DNA of 64,000 nucleotides from Flavobacterium sp. CFS9 (GTDB taxonomy: Bacteria; Bacteroidota; Bacteroidia; Flavobacteriales; Flavobacteriaceae). Positions 41,190 to 49,474 of the stretch are shown here, piece after piece; the first letter of the stretch is position 1, and each line of letters starts with the position of its first letter. The notes beneath the pieces were generated by a model. It searched no databases. It was given only the letters and a program-made list of their open reading frames with translations, and was not told where the DNA came from. Where the stretch lies: assembly GCF_041154745.1 (NCBI RefSeq), contig NZ_AP031573.1:4216001-4280000 (forward strand). The letters run 5' to 3'. The translations under genes were made by a program, and so were the position numbers.

Positions 41190-42758
41190 TTAAGAACTGC
41201 AAGAGAGCATAGAGCATCCTACTTTTGAGCGAGCCCAATCCGGACGTTTGGCAAACCATTTTTGAAATTCCGGCTGTTCGTCATATGGTTTTTGCAGAAG
41301 TTGGTACAATTCATCAATTAAGGAATAATCCTCCTGATCTGCGGCATCAATAGCCAGCTGTGCCATATAATTTCGAAGTACGTACTTTGGATTTATAGCG
41401 TTCATTTTCTCAGAACGTTCTTTATCTGAAAGTGTTTCTGCAAGAAGTCTTTCGAGATAAAGTGTAAACCATTCCTGCCATGATTCTAAAATTGTACTTG
41501 AGATTTGTTCCGGAATATAAAACGAATCCTGAATTCTTTCGATCGCTTTTTCAGGGGAATCAGATTTTTGTACACTGCTTAAATTTCGGAAAAAGATCGT
41601 CATGTCTGTTTCAGATAGCTGTAAAGCAGTCTCCAAGCCATCAATTAACGTATTATCAGTTTCAGTTGAAATAAATAAGCCTAACTTGCTTAAAAACATA
41701 TTTTTATAATCAGATTCAAAATCAATCATAAAAGATTCCAGAATTTTTTCCAGAGGCTCAGCTTCATTGATTAAAGGATAAATAGCATTAGCCAATTGGT
41801 ACAAATTCCATTGTGCAATCTGCGGTTGATTTCCAAAACGATATCTTCTGTACTGACTGTCGGTGGTGTTCGGAGTCCAGTTTGGATCGTAATTTTCCAG
41901 CCAGCCATAAGGACCATAATCAATCGTGATGCCGTGAATCGACATGTTGTCGGTATTCATTACCCCGTGTACAAAACCCACACGCTGCCAATGCAGAATC
42001 ATTTCGCGGGTTTTATCAGCTACTGTTTTAAAAAACTGCAGGAATTTCTCTTTAGGTTCTCCTTTTATCTCCGGAAAGTAATATTTGATGTTGTACTCTA
42101 CAAACTGTTTTAAATTCTGAATTTCATTTCGGGCCGTCAGCATTTCAAAACTTCCAAAGCGAATGAAAGAAGGAGCGACACGACAAACAATTGCACCTTT
42201 TTCATAGGCAGGGTTTCCATTGTACAAAATATCACGTAAAACGGGATCTCCTGACAATATAAGAGATAATGATCGGGTGGTGGGAACTCCTAAATGATAC
42301 ATGGCTTCGGCACACAAATACTCTCTCACAGACGAACGCAAAACAGCCAAACCATCTGCGGTTCTTGAATATGGAGTTTTTCCGGCACCTTTTAACTGAA
42401 GCATAAATGATTCGCCATTATACTCTACTTCAGTTAAATTAATGGCACGACCATCACCCAATTGTCCAGCCCAGTTCCCAAACTGATGTCCGGCGTAACA
42501 CATGGCATACGGACGAGTGTCAGGTACTATTTCTTTTCCTGAAAAAACATTTAAAAAGGATTCGGACTGAATTTCCTCAGTCGAAATTCCAACCGATTCA
42601 GCTACTTCCTGCGAAGCATGAATCAAGTTCGGATTAGATGGTTGTGTTGGATTTACATACGAGAAGAGTGCATTAGAAACCTGACGAACCTCGTTGGTTT
42701 CATTTGTGTCTGCAGGTAATTCGACAGTAAATCGATTGTTTATTTTTAAATTTTTCAT
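41190..42758 (-). CDS. selO: SelO/YdiU family protein adenylyltransferase
   Basis: A 522-residue pseudokinase-fold enzyme that transfers AMP from ATP to proteins and is linked to oxidative stress. Family blocks seen are M-C-Y-A-G-H-Q-F-G-N-W-A-G-Q-L-G-D-G-R-A, Q-L-K-G-A-G-K-T-P-Y-S-R, A-V-L-R-S-S-V-R-E-Y-L, and H-G-V-M-N-T-D-N-M-S. The C-terminus is G-C-S-M-L-S-C-S-S (514-522): C520 matches the redox-active C-terminal Cys of E. coli SelO, where selenocysteine stands in animals. It lies between the YpdA-like gene and msrA, which strengthens a redox setting. Confidence 0.93.
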   Translation of the reverse strand: MKNLKINNRFTVELPADTNETNEVRQVSNALFSYVNPTQPSNPNLIHASQEVAESVGISTEEIQSESFLNVFSGKEIVPDTRPYAMCYAGHQFGNWAGQLGDGRAINLTEVEYNGESFMLQLKGAGKTPYSRTADGLAVLRSSVREYLCAEAMYHLGVPTTRSLSLILSGDPVLRDILYNGNPAYEKGAIVCRVAPSFIRFGSFEMLTARNEIQNLKQFVEYNIKYYFPEIKGEPKEKFLQFFKTVADKTREMILHWQRVGFVHGVMNTDNMSIHGITIDYGPYGWLENYDPNWTPNTTDSQYRRYRFGNQPQIAQWNLYQLANAIYPLINEAEPLEKILESFMIDFESDYKNMFLSKLGLFISTETDNTLIDGLETALQLSETDMTIFFRNLSSVQKSDSPEKAIERIQDSFYIPEQISSTILESWQEWFTLYLERLLAETLSDKERSEKMNAINPKYVLRNYMAQLAIDAADQEDYSLIDELYQLLQKPYDEQPEFQKWFAKRPDWARSKVGCSMLSCSS

Positions 42759-42839
42759 TAGAATAATCTTTCTCTGATTTCAGATTAAAACGAGTTCTGT
42801 TTGTATTGTGTTATTGTAAAGTATGATAAAAATGTCTGC

Positions 42840-43373
42840 TCAATCCATTAATCGGTTGGCGTACATTTTTTTTAATTGATGAATTTTAGGATCAATTACG
42901 ATCTGGCAATAACGTGCTTCCTGATTGTTGTTGTAATAATTTTGATGGTCTGTTTCAGCCTCGTAAAAAACTTCAAACGGAACGAGTTGTGTTACAATTT
43001 GATCTTCGTATAAAGGTTTTACTTCTTCAAAAACCTTTTCGGCAATCGCTTTCTGTTCTTCATTATGATACAAAACAATGGATCGGTATTGTGTTCCGCT
43101 GTCCGCACCCTGACGGTTTAGAGTTGTAGGATCATGACTTGTCATAAATATGAAAATCAGGTCATAATATGAAATTATGTCAGCATTAAAAGTAACTTGT
43201 ATGACTTCTGCATGACCGGTTCTGCCTGTGCAAACTTCACGATACGGCGGATTTTTAATAAAACCTCCTGAAAATCCTGATTTTAAAGATTCTACACCTC
43301 TCAAACGCTGAATTACAGCTTCTATACACCAAAAACATCCTCCACCAAAAGTGGCAACTGATAAATTCCCCAT
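42840..43373 (-). CDS. msrA: Peptide-methionine (S)-S-oxide reductase
   Basis: A 177-residue enzyme that reduces methionine-S-sulfoxide in proteins. The active-site motif G-C-F-W-C is at residues 12-16, followed by G-V-E-S-L-K-S-G-F-S-G-G and E-V-C-T-G-R-T-G-H-A-E. The partner Asp and Glu segments D-P-T-T-L-N-R-Q and Y-H-Q-N-Y-Y-like (here H-Q-N-Y-Y) are present. No signal peptide, so it works in the cytoplasm. It lies 81 bases upstream of selO on the same strand, so the two may be co-transcribed. Confidence 0.95.
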   Translation of the reverse strand: MGNLSVATFGGGCFWCIEAVIQRLRGVESLKSGFSGGFIKNPPYREVCTGRTGHAEVIQVTFNADIISYYDLIFIFMTSHDPTTLNRQGADSGTQYRSIVLYHNEEQKAIAEKVFEEVKPLYEDQIVTQLVPFEVFYEAETDHQNYYNNNQEARYCQIVIDPKIHQLKKMYANRLMD

Positions 43374-43524
43374 AAATAGTATTGTTCAAGTTTTAATGCC
43401 CTATTAATCCGATAGAATATTGTGATAAATTATAAGTAAAAAGATAGTTAAGATAAAGATATCAAACAGTTTTTTGGTATTTGAAGTTTATAATTGATAA
43501 ATTCGCAATTCTATAAAAAAGCAA

Positions 43525-43532
43525 TATATTTG
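43525..43532 (+). promoter_or_regulatory. Predicted -7 box of the NifS-like gene
   Basis: TATATTTG matches TAnnTTTG and ends 21 bases before the ATG at 43554. This supports that start over the TTG at 43494. Confidence 0.5.
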
Positions 43533-43553
43533 CAATTAAATTCAGGCACACTA

Positions 43554-45041
43554 ATGAACAGCAAAAATAGTACCATCACTTTAGAAACCTATTTTCAGGA
43601 TTTTAGAAAGAATATTGTAGGAATTAATCAGGAGTTTTCTTCTCCATTTGGCAAAAAACAGATTATTTATACTGATTGGACTGCCAGCGGAAGGTTATAT
43701 CGACCGATTGAAGAGAAAATTCTTAATGAGTTTGGGCCTTTTGTAGCCAATACGCATACAGAAACTACAGTGTCAGGTACTGCCATGACAAAAGCTTATC
43801 ATCATGCCAGATCGATCATCAAGCGCCATACAAATGCCAATAATGATGATGTTCTAATCACAGATGGAACCGGAATGACGGGTGTTGTCAATAAATTTCA
43901 GCGTATTTTGGGTTTAAAAATTCCTGAGAATCTGAAAGATTGCACTGTTGTTCCTGCTGAAAAGCGTCCTGTTGTTTTTATTTCTCACATGGAACATCAT
44001 TCCAACCAAACTTCCTGGCTGGAAACCATTGCAGATGTTGAAATTATTCCATCTTGCGAAAAAGGACTTTTTTGTCTGGATAATTTAGAGCAGCTGCTGG
44101 AGAAATACAGTGAGAGAACTATTAAAATCGCTTCTATAACTTCCTGTTCGAATGTTACAGGTTTAAAAACACCGTTTCACGAAGCTGCAAAATTAATGCA
44201 CAAGCACAATGGTGTTTGTTTTGTTGATTTTGCCTGTTCAGGACCTTATGTAGAAATCGACATGCATCCCGAAGATCCGGAAGCATACCTGGATGCTATT
44301 TTCTTTTCTCCACATAAATTTTTAGGAGGTCCCGGAACTTCAGGGGTTTTAATTTTTAATAAAAAGTTATACAATAATATGATTCCTGATTGTCCTGGTG
44401 GAGGTACAGTAAGCTGGACCAATCCATGGGGCGAACATAAATATATTGACAACATCGAGGATCGTGAAGATGGCGGTACCCCGGGTTTTCTTCAGGTAAT
44501 TAAAACCGCTTTAGCAATTGAGCTGAAAGAAGAAATGGGAATCGAGAACATTCTGCAACGTGAACACGAGATTGTAGAGTATGTTTTTAATGAATTGGAT
44601 ACGGTTTCCAATATTAAAATTCTGGCCGGCCAGCATAAAGACCGTTTAGGGGTTATTTCCTTTTTTATAGAAGATCTTCATTTTAATTTAGGAGTAAAAT
44701 TACTGAATGACAGATTCGGAATTCAAACCAGAGGCGGATGCAGTTGTGCAGGAACGTATGGACATTTTCTGTTGCACGTAGATCAGGAAACATCTAATAA
44801 ATTGGTCAATGAAATTACGATTGGAGATTTAATAAAAAAACCGGGATGGATCAGAATGTCAATTCACCCAACTACTACCGATAAAGAAATTGCTTTTGTT
44901 TGTGAAAGCATTAAAGATTTAGCGAAAAACCATAAAGAGTGGGCGTTGGACTATTCTTATAATAAAAATACAAATGAATTTGTTCATAAAAACGCCGGTT
45001 CGTTTGAAGACGATTTAGTAGCCGGATGGTTCAAATCGTAA
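43554..45041 (+). CDS. NifS/CsdA-like class V aminotransferase
   Basis: A 495-residue PLP enzyme of the class V aminotransferase fold, similar to cysteine desulfurases and selenocysteine lyases. The ATG at 43554 is chosen because it follows the -7 box; the longer frame begins with TTG. The PLP Lys is K255 in F-F-S-P-H-K-F-L-G-G-P-G, with the cofactor Asp in F-V-D-F-A-C-S. A late loop, R-G-G-C-S-C-A-G-T-Y-G-H, holds two Cys and may carry the sulfur. It is longer than IscS/SufS (about 405 residues), with extra sequence at both ends. The exact reaction is unknown; a fatty or thiol substrate lyase is possible. Confidence 0.8.
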   Translation: MNSKNSTITLETYFQDFRKNIVGINQEFSSPFGKKQIIYTDWTASGRLYRPIEEKILNEFGPFVANTHTETTVSGTAMTKAYHHARSIIKRHTNANNDDVLITDGTGMTGVVNKFQRILGLKIPENLKDCTVVPAEKRPVVFISHMEHHSNQTSWLETIADVEIIPSCEKGLFCLDNLEQLLEKYSERTIKIASITSCSNVTGLKTPFHEAAKLMHKHNGVCFVDFACSGPYVEIDMHPEDPEAYLDAIFFSPHKFLGGPGTSGVLIFNKKLYNNMIPDCPGGGTVSWTNPWGEHKYIDNIEDREDGGTPGFLQVIKTALAIELKEEMGIENILQREHEIVEYVFNELDTVSNIKILAGQHKDRLGVISFFIEDLHFNLGVKLLNDRFGIQTRGGCSCAGTYGHFLLHVDQETSNKLVNEITIGDLIKKPGWIRMSIHPTTTDKEIAFVCESIKDLAKNHKEWALDYSYNKNTNEFVHKNAGSFEDDLVAGWFKS

Positions 45042-45053
45042 AATTAAATTAAT

Positions 45054-45086
45054 AAACCGTACAGGTTTTTAAAACCTGTCCGGTTT
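45054..45086. terminator. Hairpin between convergent NifS-like and SnoaL-like genes
   Basis: Stem AAACCGTACAGGTTTT / AAAACCTGTCCGGTTT with one mismatch between two convergent stops. A similar hairpin with different text lies at 62574-62610; both look like a repeat type used as terminators. Confidence 0.7.
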
Positions 45087-45102
45087 GCTTTGTGAGTTGA
45101 AT

Positions 45103-45582
45103 TTAGCCAATTTGTTTAGATTCCTGAAACTTTCTTAAAGATAAGAGTGCCTGTTCCTGAATTTTGTTTTGAAAAAATCCTGTCCAGCCCATTATATATC
45201 CGGTAAAACCGAAAGCCTGTTTCGACCATTTCCAAACATCAAAACTGTCTGTATGTTTGATAATCAGGTCATCCTGAAAAGCAAATTCAGCAGAAATACG
45301 ATTGATTACCTTTCTGTTGGTTTTGCTAAAATTATAAGTAGCAACCCATTTAGCACTACCTGAAGAATCATCGGCTTTAATATCTGAAAATTCGATTTTA
45401 ATGTTGCCTTTACTTTTCAAAATCAACATTTCCCACATTTTAGAAACCTGCTCTTCTTTTAGTAAACCGAAGGCGGGATCGATAAAATGAATTTTTGGAT
45501 GGTAACACTCGCTCATTGTTTTCGCATCGGCATTGGCAAAAGCAGTATAGAATTTTGTAATTAAAGCTTCATTCGAATTCAT
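45103..45582 (-). CDS. SnoaL/NTF2-like protein
   Basis: A 159-residue cytoplasmic protein with the NTF2-like cone fold: F-Y-T-A-F-A-N-A-D-A-K-T-M-S-E-C-Y-H near the start, the P-K-I-H-F-I-D-P-A-F block and W-V-A-T-Y-N-F-S. Such proteins bind or isomerise small molecules; no specific substrate is evident. It lies 51 bases after the four-gene operon on the same strand, so it may belong to it. Confidence 0.8.
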   Translation of the reverse strand: MNSNEALITKFYTAFANADAKTMSECYHPKIHFIDPAFGLLKEEQVSKMWEMLILKSKGNIKIEFSDIKADDSSGSAKWVATYNFSKTNRKVINRISAEFAFQDDLIIKHTDSFDVWKWSKQAFGFTGYIMGWTGFFQNKIQEQALLSLRKFQESKQIG

Positions 45583-45633
45583 AAAAAGTTGTTTAGATTA
45601 TAAATATAGAATTTATTGTACTAAAAAAGTCAC

Positions 45634-46161
45634 TTATAAAGCACTAATTGCGGCTGCAGTGTCAAAAGTTTTTTTAGATTTATCGAATGCTGTCGAAAAG
45701 TACGCCATTCTGTTTAAAGCGGTAAAGTAACCGGTCTGGTCACCAAAAGCTGCTGTATTGTTAGCTTTAATGATAAATCGAATAGCTTTAATATCTGTTT
45801 TCTTAAGTTTTGCCATTTCGGCAGGGGTGAAATAGTAATAAGCAGTAGTTTTTCCGTCGAGGGTTTCTTTGATGTTTTTGTCCACACAAGCAATTACATC
45901 TCCATTAACAAGGTCAACGTACACGCCTCCTGAGATTTGGGTTTTATCATTAGAAATCCCTATTGATAGTTTTAAAACCCCTCCTTTATCTGTTTTTGCA
46001 ATCTGAACTTCTGTTTCGCCGGTAAACACATACTTTTCACATATAAAAGTATAACTGGTGGTTGCCGGGAATGGTTTAGAGCCTTTTATACTCAAGGTTT
46101 GCTGTGCATTTACGAAACCGGAAATTAACAATACGATTAAAAGAGGCAGTTTTACATTCAT
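45634..46161 (-). CDS. Exported protein of unknown function
   Basis: A 175-residue protein with a signal peptide (cleavage near V-N-A-Q, residue 20). The mature part is mostly beta (Y-T-F-I-C-E-K-Y-V-F-T-G-E-T-E-V-Q-I-A, G-G-V-Y-V-D-L-V) and has two Cys that could form a disulfide. I do not recognise the family. It is the last gene of a tight operon after the lipoprotein, 10 bases apart. Confidence 0.7.
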   Translation of the reverse strand: MNVKLPLLIVLLISGFVNAQQTLSIKGSKPFPATTSYTFICEKYVFTGETEVQIAKTDKGGVLKLSIGISNDKTQISGGVYVDLVNGDVIACVDKNIKETLDGKTTAYYYFTPAEMAKLKKTDIKAIRFIIKANNTAAFGDQTGYFTALNRMAYFSTAFDKSKKTFDTAAAISAL

Positions 46162-46171
46162 AGGTTTTATT

Positions 46172-46648
46172 TTATTGTTCTGTTATTTTTGCATCAAATT
46201 TTTCGTCCCAATCCATTGATTTTATTGCTGAGATCAGATTATCTTCGTTTACAAAAATGCGTAATTCTTTATTGGCAACTTTTTTGGTGTACAGCGCATG
46301 ATATCGATAAATAACCTCTTGCTTGGTTCTGTAAACACCGTCGAGCTTTAAATCGATGAAGCTTCCATAGTATTGTCTGAACCTTTGACAGGTTTTGGTC
46401 AGACGTTCCTCGGTTGTATTTTCCATTACCGATTTGGTGACTTCAGTCTCGTTAAAAGGTTTGAATTTTGAGGAATTACAGGTTTCTAAGACCCTTTTTC
46501 CTAATTCATACGCTTTTTTCTGCTGATTGGAATTTATTTCGGCAGCAGTGACTTTTTTGATTTTTAAATCTTCAGTATCTCTTTGGATCGTTTTCGATTT
46601 ACATCCAATTAACAACAACAAACATATAATCAATCCTGCTTTCTTCAT
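46172..46648 (-). CDS. Predicted lipoprotein of unknown function
   Basis: A 158-residue protein with a classic lipobox, L-L-L-I-G-C, giving acylated Cys16. The mature part is helical at first (A-A-E-I-N-S-N-Q-Q-K-K-A-Y-E-L-G-K-R-V-L) and then beta (K-L-D-G-V-Y-R-T-K-Q-E-V-I-Y-R-Y). No known domain is recognised. It sits 6 bases after the M23 gene and 10 before the exported protein, so all are probably made together. Confidence 0.75.
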   Translation of the reverse strand: MKKAGLIICLLLLIGCKSKTIQRDTEDLKIKKVTAAEINSNQQKKAYELGKRVLETCNSSKFKPFNETEVTKSVMENTTEERLTKTCQRFRQYYGSFIDLKLDGVYRTKQEVIYRYHALYTKKVANKELRIFVNEDNLISAIKSMDWDEKFDAKITEQ

Positions 46649-46654
46649 AACTAT

Positions 46655-47332
46655 TTAAGTAATTTTTAATAATAAGTTAGGGTCAGGGCAATTTTCAATG
46701 TAAAAGTTCAAATCGTTGGTGTTACATACTCCCGGATAATCGCCGGAATAGTTTTCGATGTTTCGAATAATCTGAAAGTGTACGTGTGGAGGATAGTCTC
46801 CGTTAACAGAGGAATTTCCTAAAGTTCCAATCTTTTGACCTTTGTTAAAAAATGTCCCAACACTAAGGTTCTCTATACTTTCTAACGATAAATGTCCGTA
46901 TAAAGTATAAAATTTCTCATTTTCTATCCGATGCTCCAGAATGATGGTCGGACCATAATCGCCGAGACCTATATTGTTTTTAAAGCTGTGCACCTTTCCA
47001 TCAAGTGGAGCCAGAACTGCTGTGTCTGCTTTTGTCCATAAGTCCAATCCTATATGAATGTTGCGTTCCGGAATAGAATTGTTCTTAAAAATGGTACTGC
47101 GCTGATAAAGCGTTCTTCCTTCAATATAACCGCCAAAGGCTACTTCGGCATCATTTTTCTCTAAGTAATCTGAAATAAAATTTTCAAATTCCTGAGTACA
47201 GGTAGGTTTAAAATCAGCAAGTTCCTGATTGGTTACAGATAAATCTAAAGGGATGTATTTTGAGATATCAATGGTTGAATCAATTATTTTAGTGGGAGGT
47301 AAGGCTTTTAAAATAGAGGCAAGAGGTTTCAT
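46655..47332 (-). CDS. M23-family zinc metallopeptidase without signal peptide
   Basis: A 225-residue protein with the M23 (LytM) endopeptidase fold. Zinc and catalytic residues are visible: H-I-G-L-D (first His/Asp), Y-G-H-L-S, and H-V-H-F-Q near residue 200. Members normally cut peptidoglycan cross-links in the periplasm. Here the N-terminus (M-K-P-L-A-S-I-L-K-A-L-P-P-T-K) is not a signal peptide, and no better upstream start exists because the previous gene stops 4 bases before. Export by another route or a cytoplasmic role is open. Confidence 0.85.
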   Translation of the reverse strand: MKPLASILKALPPTKIIDSTIDISKYIPLDLSVTNQELADFKPTCTQEFENFISDYLEKNDAEVAFGGYIEGRTLYQRSTIFKNNSIPERNIHIGLDLWTKADTAVLAPLDGKVHSFKNNIGLGDYGPTIILEHRIENEKFYTLYGHLSLESIENLSVGTFFNKGQKIGTLGNSSVNGDYPPHVHFQIIRNIENYSGDYPGVCNTNDLNFYIENCPDPNLLLKIT

Positions 47333-47336
47333 AAAT

Positions 47337-48002
47337 TTAAACTACTTTTTCGATAATTATTAATTCATTGTGAGCTTCAACTCGTGGGAGCATTTTTGAA
47401 GCAAACAGTTTGGGGTCAATTTCAGAAATGTATTTTCGGTTTCGAACATTATGCGCTTCATCTAAAATCATGGTATTAAATAAAACAAATCCGTGGTTTT
47501 GCAATAAGGAACAAATACGTTCACTAAAAAAGCGTTCGAATAAAAAATTAGGCATTTTGATATCTTCAAAAATATCAATAATAATTAAATTATATTTATT
47601 TTTTGTTTTTAAAACAAACTCAAAAGCGTCATCAATTACCACTTCAAGCTGTTTGATTTGATTCAGGTTAAAATATTCGTTGGCTATTTTAATCATGTCG
47701 GGGTCAATTTCAACACCGGTAATTTTACCTTTATACTGAACTTCGTCCACCAAAGTTTTAACGACACTTCCGCCAGCAACTCCCAATAATAAAATATGAT
47801 CCATTTTAAGAATGGTATCGTACCCGATATTTCGAAGTCCGTACCTTAGGATGCGTTGCAGGCTTCCATAAGAGTAATTTGTATTTTCAGAATCAAGGAC
47901 CAGTTCACCGTTGGCCCAGGTAACTTCGATGATTTTGCTTCTTTGTGATTTTTTTTTGAATATTTTTATAGGAACAATATAACTGAACAATTTTTGAATC
48001 AT
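47337..48002 (-). CDS. Spermidine-synthase-like methyltransferase-fold protein
   Basis: A 221-residue cytoplasmic protein with the spermidine synthase/methyltransferase fold. The nucleotide-like loop L-L-G-V-A-G-G-S-V-V-K is at about residues 72-82, followed by T-G-V-E-I-D-P-D-M and D-D-A-F-E-F, then I-I-I-D-I-F-E-D. It lacks the N-terminal tetramerisation part of true SpeE and the usual catalytic D-x-S-D-P block, so it is unlikely to make spermidine. It is the first gene of the operon with the M23 peptidase. Confidence 0.8.
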   Translation of the reverse strand: MIQKLFSYIVPIKIFKKKSQRSKIIEVTWANGELVLDSENTNYSYGSLQRILRYGLRNIGYDTILKMDHILLLGVAGGSVVKTLVDEVQYKGKITGVEIDPDMIKIANEYFNLNQIKQLEVVIDDAFEFVLKTKNKYNLIIIDIFEDIKMPNFLFERFFSERICSLLQNHGFVLFNTMILDEAHNVRNRKYISEIDPKLFASKMLPRVEAHNELIIIEKVV

Positions 48003-48065
48003 TTTAAATGCTTTTACTCAAAAATACCACTTTAAATCTTTTATTTTGCAGTAAAAAAGTAATTA

Positions 48066-48617
48066 ATGAAAAAGCGATTGTACAAATTTATCTTTTTAAA
48101 GCTAATGGGCTGGAAGATAGTAGGTATCGAAAATGCTGAAGTGAAAAAGTGTGTGATGATGGTGATGCCGCATACAAGCAATCATGATTTTTATTTAGGA
48201 ATTTTTACCCGTGGAATTTCCGGTTTGGAGATGAATTGGGTGGGAAAGAAAGAATTATTTCGCTTTCCGTTTGGATATTATTTCAGAAATGTAGGAGGAG
48301 AGCCTATAGACCGCACTGGCGGATTGAATAAAGTAGAATCGATTGCTGCAATTTTTGACCGTAAAGAGGTTTTTCGTCTGGCAGTAGCTCCCGAAGGAAC
48401 TCGCAAAGGAGTTAAAGAATTAAAAAGTGGTTTCTATTATATTGCCCTTAAAGCAAATGTGCCTATTGTTCCCGTCGCTTTTGACTGGGGAAAGAAAGAA
48501 GTTAATTTAGGAAAACCATTTCATCCAACAGGGGATTATGATTGTGATTTGATTGAATTGAAAAAGCATTATGAAGGAGTTTTGGGTAAAATTCCTGAAA
48601 ATGGATTTTGGAGCTGA
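48066..48617 (+). CDS. PlsC-family 1-acylglycerol-phosphate acyltransferase
   Basis: A 183-residue membrane-associated acyltransferase. The catalytic H-x4-D motif is H-T-S-N-H-D at residues 36-41, with the substrate motif P-E-G-T-R at about 118-122 and P-I-V-P-V-A near the end. Members add an acyl chain to lysophosphatidic acid or to other lipids such as ornithine lipids. It is short for PlsC (about 240 residues) and lacks the N-terminal membrane helices, a feature of a compact subgroup. It stands alone. Confidence 0.88.
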   Translation: MKKRLYKFIFLKLMGWKIVGIENAEVKKCVMMVMPHTSNHDFYLGIFTRGISGLEMNWVGKKELFRFPFGYYFRNVGGEPIDRTGGLNKVESIAAIFDRKEVFRLAVAPEGTRKGVKELKSGFYYIALKANVPIVPVAFDWGKKEVNLGKPFHPTGDYDCDLIELKKHYEGVLGKIPENGFWS

Positions 48618-48700
48618 TTTTCTGCTTCAGATTCCATCATGTGAGAATTGCTTAAACGAAAAATAATTTTAAAGTTTTTCAAATACGCGAAAATTTCAAA

Positions 48701-49162
48701 TTAAGGAACGTACGTCTTGAAAGTTCCGTTTTTATAAAACACCACTATTTTTTCAATTTCATTTTCTGCAGTATTTACATTTTGATTTTTAATTGCTGCA
48801 GAGGATGCATTTTTTGTATTTGCATTTTCTGATAAAGAATTTCCTGATGCAGAATTTTCGTCGGGTGGAATAGGGGAAAAAGATTTTGCAAATTCAGACA
48901 CCGATTCATTTTTCTTTAGATCGGAGTTGTCTTCCGTTTTTGGAAAATTTCCTTTACCATTTAAAATCCAGTACAAATCAATTTCAGGAAAAACCTCCAG
49001 AATCTTCAGTACAAAATCTAAGCTGGGTTTGTTTCTGCCGGAAAGCAGGTGAGACATGCTGGAACGCTGAACTCCGATTCGATCTGCGAAAGAAGAAGCA
49101 TTTAAAGCGTAATAGTCTAGTATAATTTCAAGCCGTTTTACAAAATCGTCGATGTTTACCAT
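48701..49162 (-). CDS. XRE-family helix-turn-helix repressor
   Basis: A 153-residue DNA-binding protein. The helix-turn-helix lies at about residues 20-45 (S-S-F-A-D-R-I-G-V-Q-R-S-S-M-S-H-L-L-S-G-R), followed by the segment D-L-Y-W-I-L-N-G-K-G found in many Bacteroidota regulators of this class. After residue 75 the protein is polar and rich in Ser/Asn/Glu, likely disordered, and ends with a short beta-like segment. Operator-like sites surround its own start codon and promoter, so it probably represses itself and the divergent carboxypeptidase gene. Confidence 0.88.
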   Translation of the reverse strand: MVNIDDFVKRLEIILDYYALNASSFADRIGVQRSSMSHLLSGRNKPSLDFVLKILEVFPEIDLYWILNGKGNFPKTEDNSDLKKNESVSEFAKSFSPIPPDENSASGNSLSENANTKNASSAAIKNQNVNTAENEIEKIVVFYKNGTFKTYVP

Positions 49163-49204
49163 TGTAAATTACTGTTTCAAAATTCGCTGTTTACAAATGT
49201 AATC
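49154..49204. promoter_or_regulatory. Two operator-like sites over the start and -7 box of the XRE gene
   Basis: Site 1, GTTTACCATTGTAAAT (49154-49169), covers the start codon of the XRE gene. Site 2, GTTTACAAATGTAATC (49189-49204), contains its predicted -7 box TACATTTG (minus strand 49201-49194). A TTG on the minus strand at 49224-49222 gives a 20-base spacer for a -33 element. Both sites fit the dyad GTTTAC-N4-GTAAAC with one or two mismatches. Confidence 0.6.
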
Positions 49205-49388
49205 AAAAGCAGCGCACAAAACAATTTAAGAGTTGAAAATCTTCAATTAAGCCTAAGAATAGTGTGTTTATTACTTTAATTAATTATTGTTAATGGATTG
49301 ATAAATAAATAATTGAATTTTACGGATTAAAGTTAAGGCTAATGTTTAATGATGAAAAGAAAGGCTTTTTAGAACCAGAGCAAGAACT

Positions 49389-49461
49389 GTTTACAATTCT
49401 AAATTAATTTGTTTACAAATTATTTACAATTGTAAAAATAAAGATGTTTACTTTTGTAAAC
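49389..49461. promoter_or_regulatory. Operator-like site cluster before the M14 carboxypeptidase gene
   Basis: Sites at 49389-49404 (GTTTACAATTCTAAAT), 49422-49437 (ATTTACAATTGTAAAA) and 49446-49461 (perfect GTTTACTTTTGTAAAC), plus a GTTTAC half-site at 49411-49416. The last site holds the predicted -7 box TACTTTTG (49449-49456), which ends 18 bases before the ATG at 49475. Confidence 0.6.
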
Positions 49462-49474
49462 TAATCAAAACACG

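Noticed and set aside
43494..43553. N-terminal extension of the NifS-like enzyme from a TTG
   Set aside because: The -7 box at 43525-43532 lies inside it; the ATG at 43554 is a better start.
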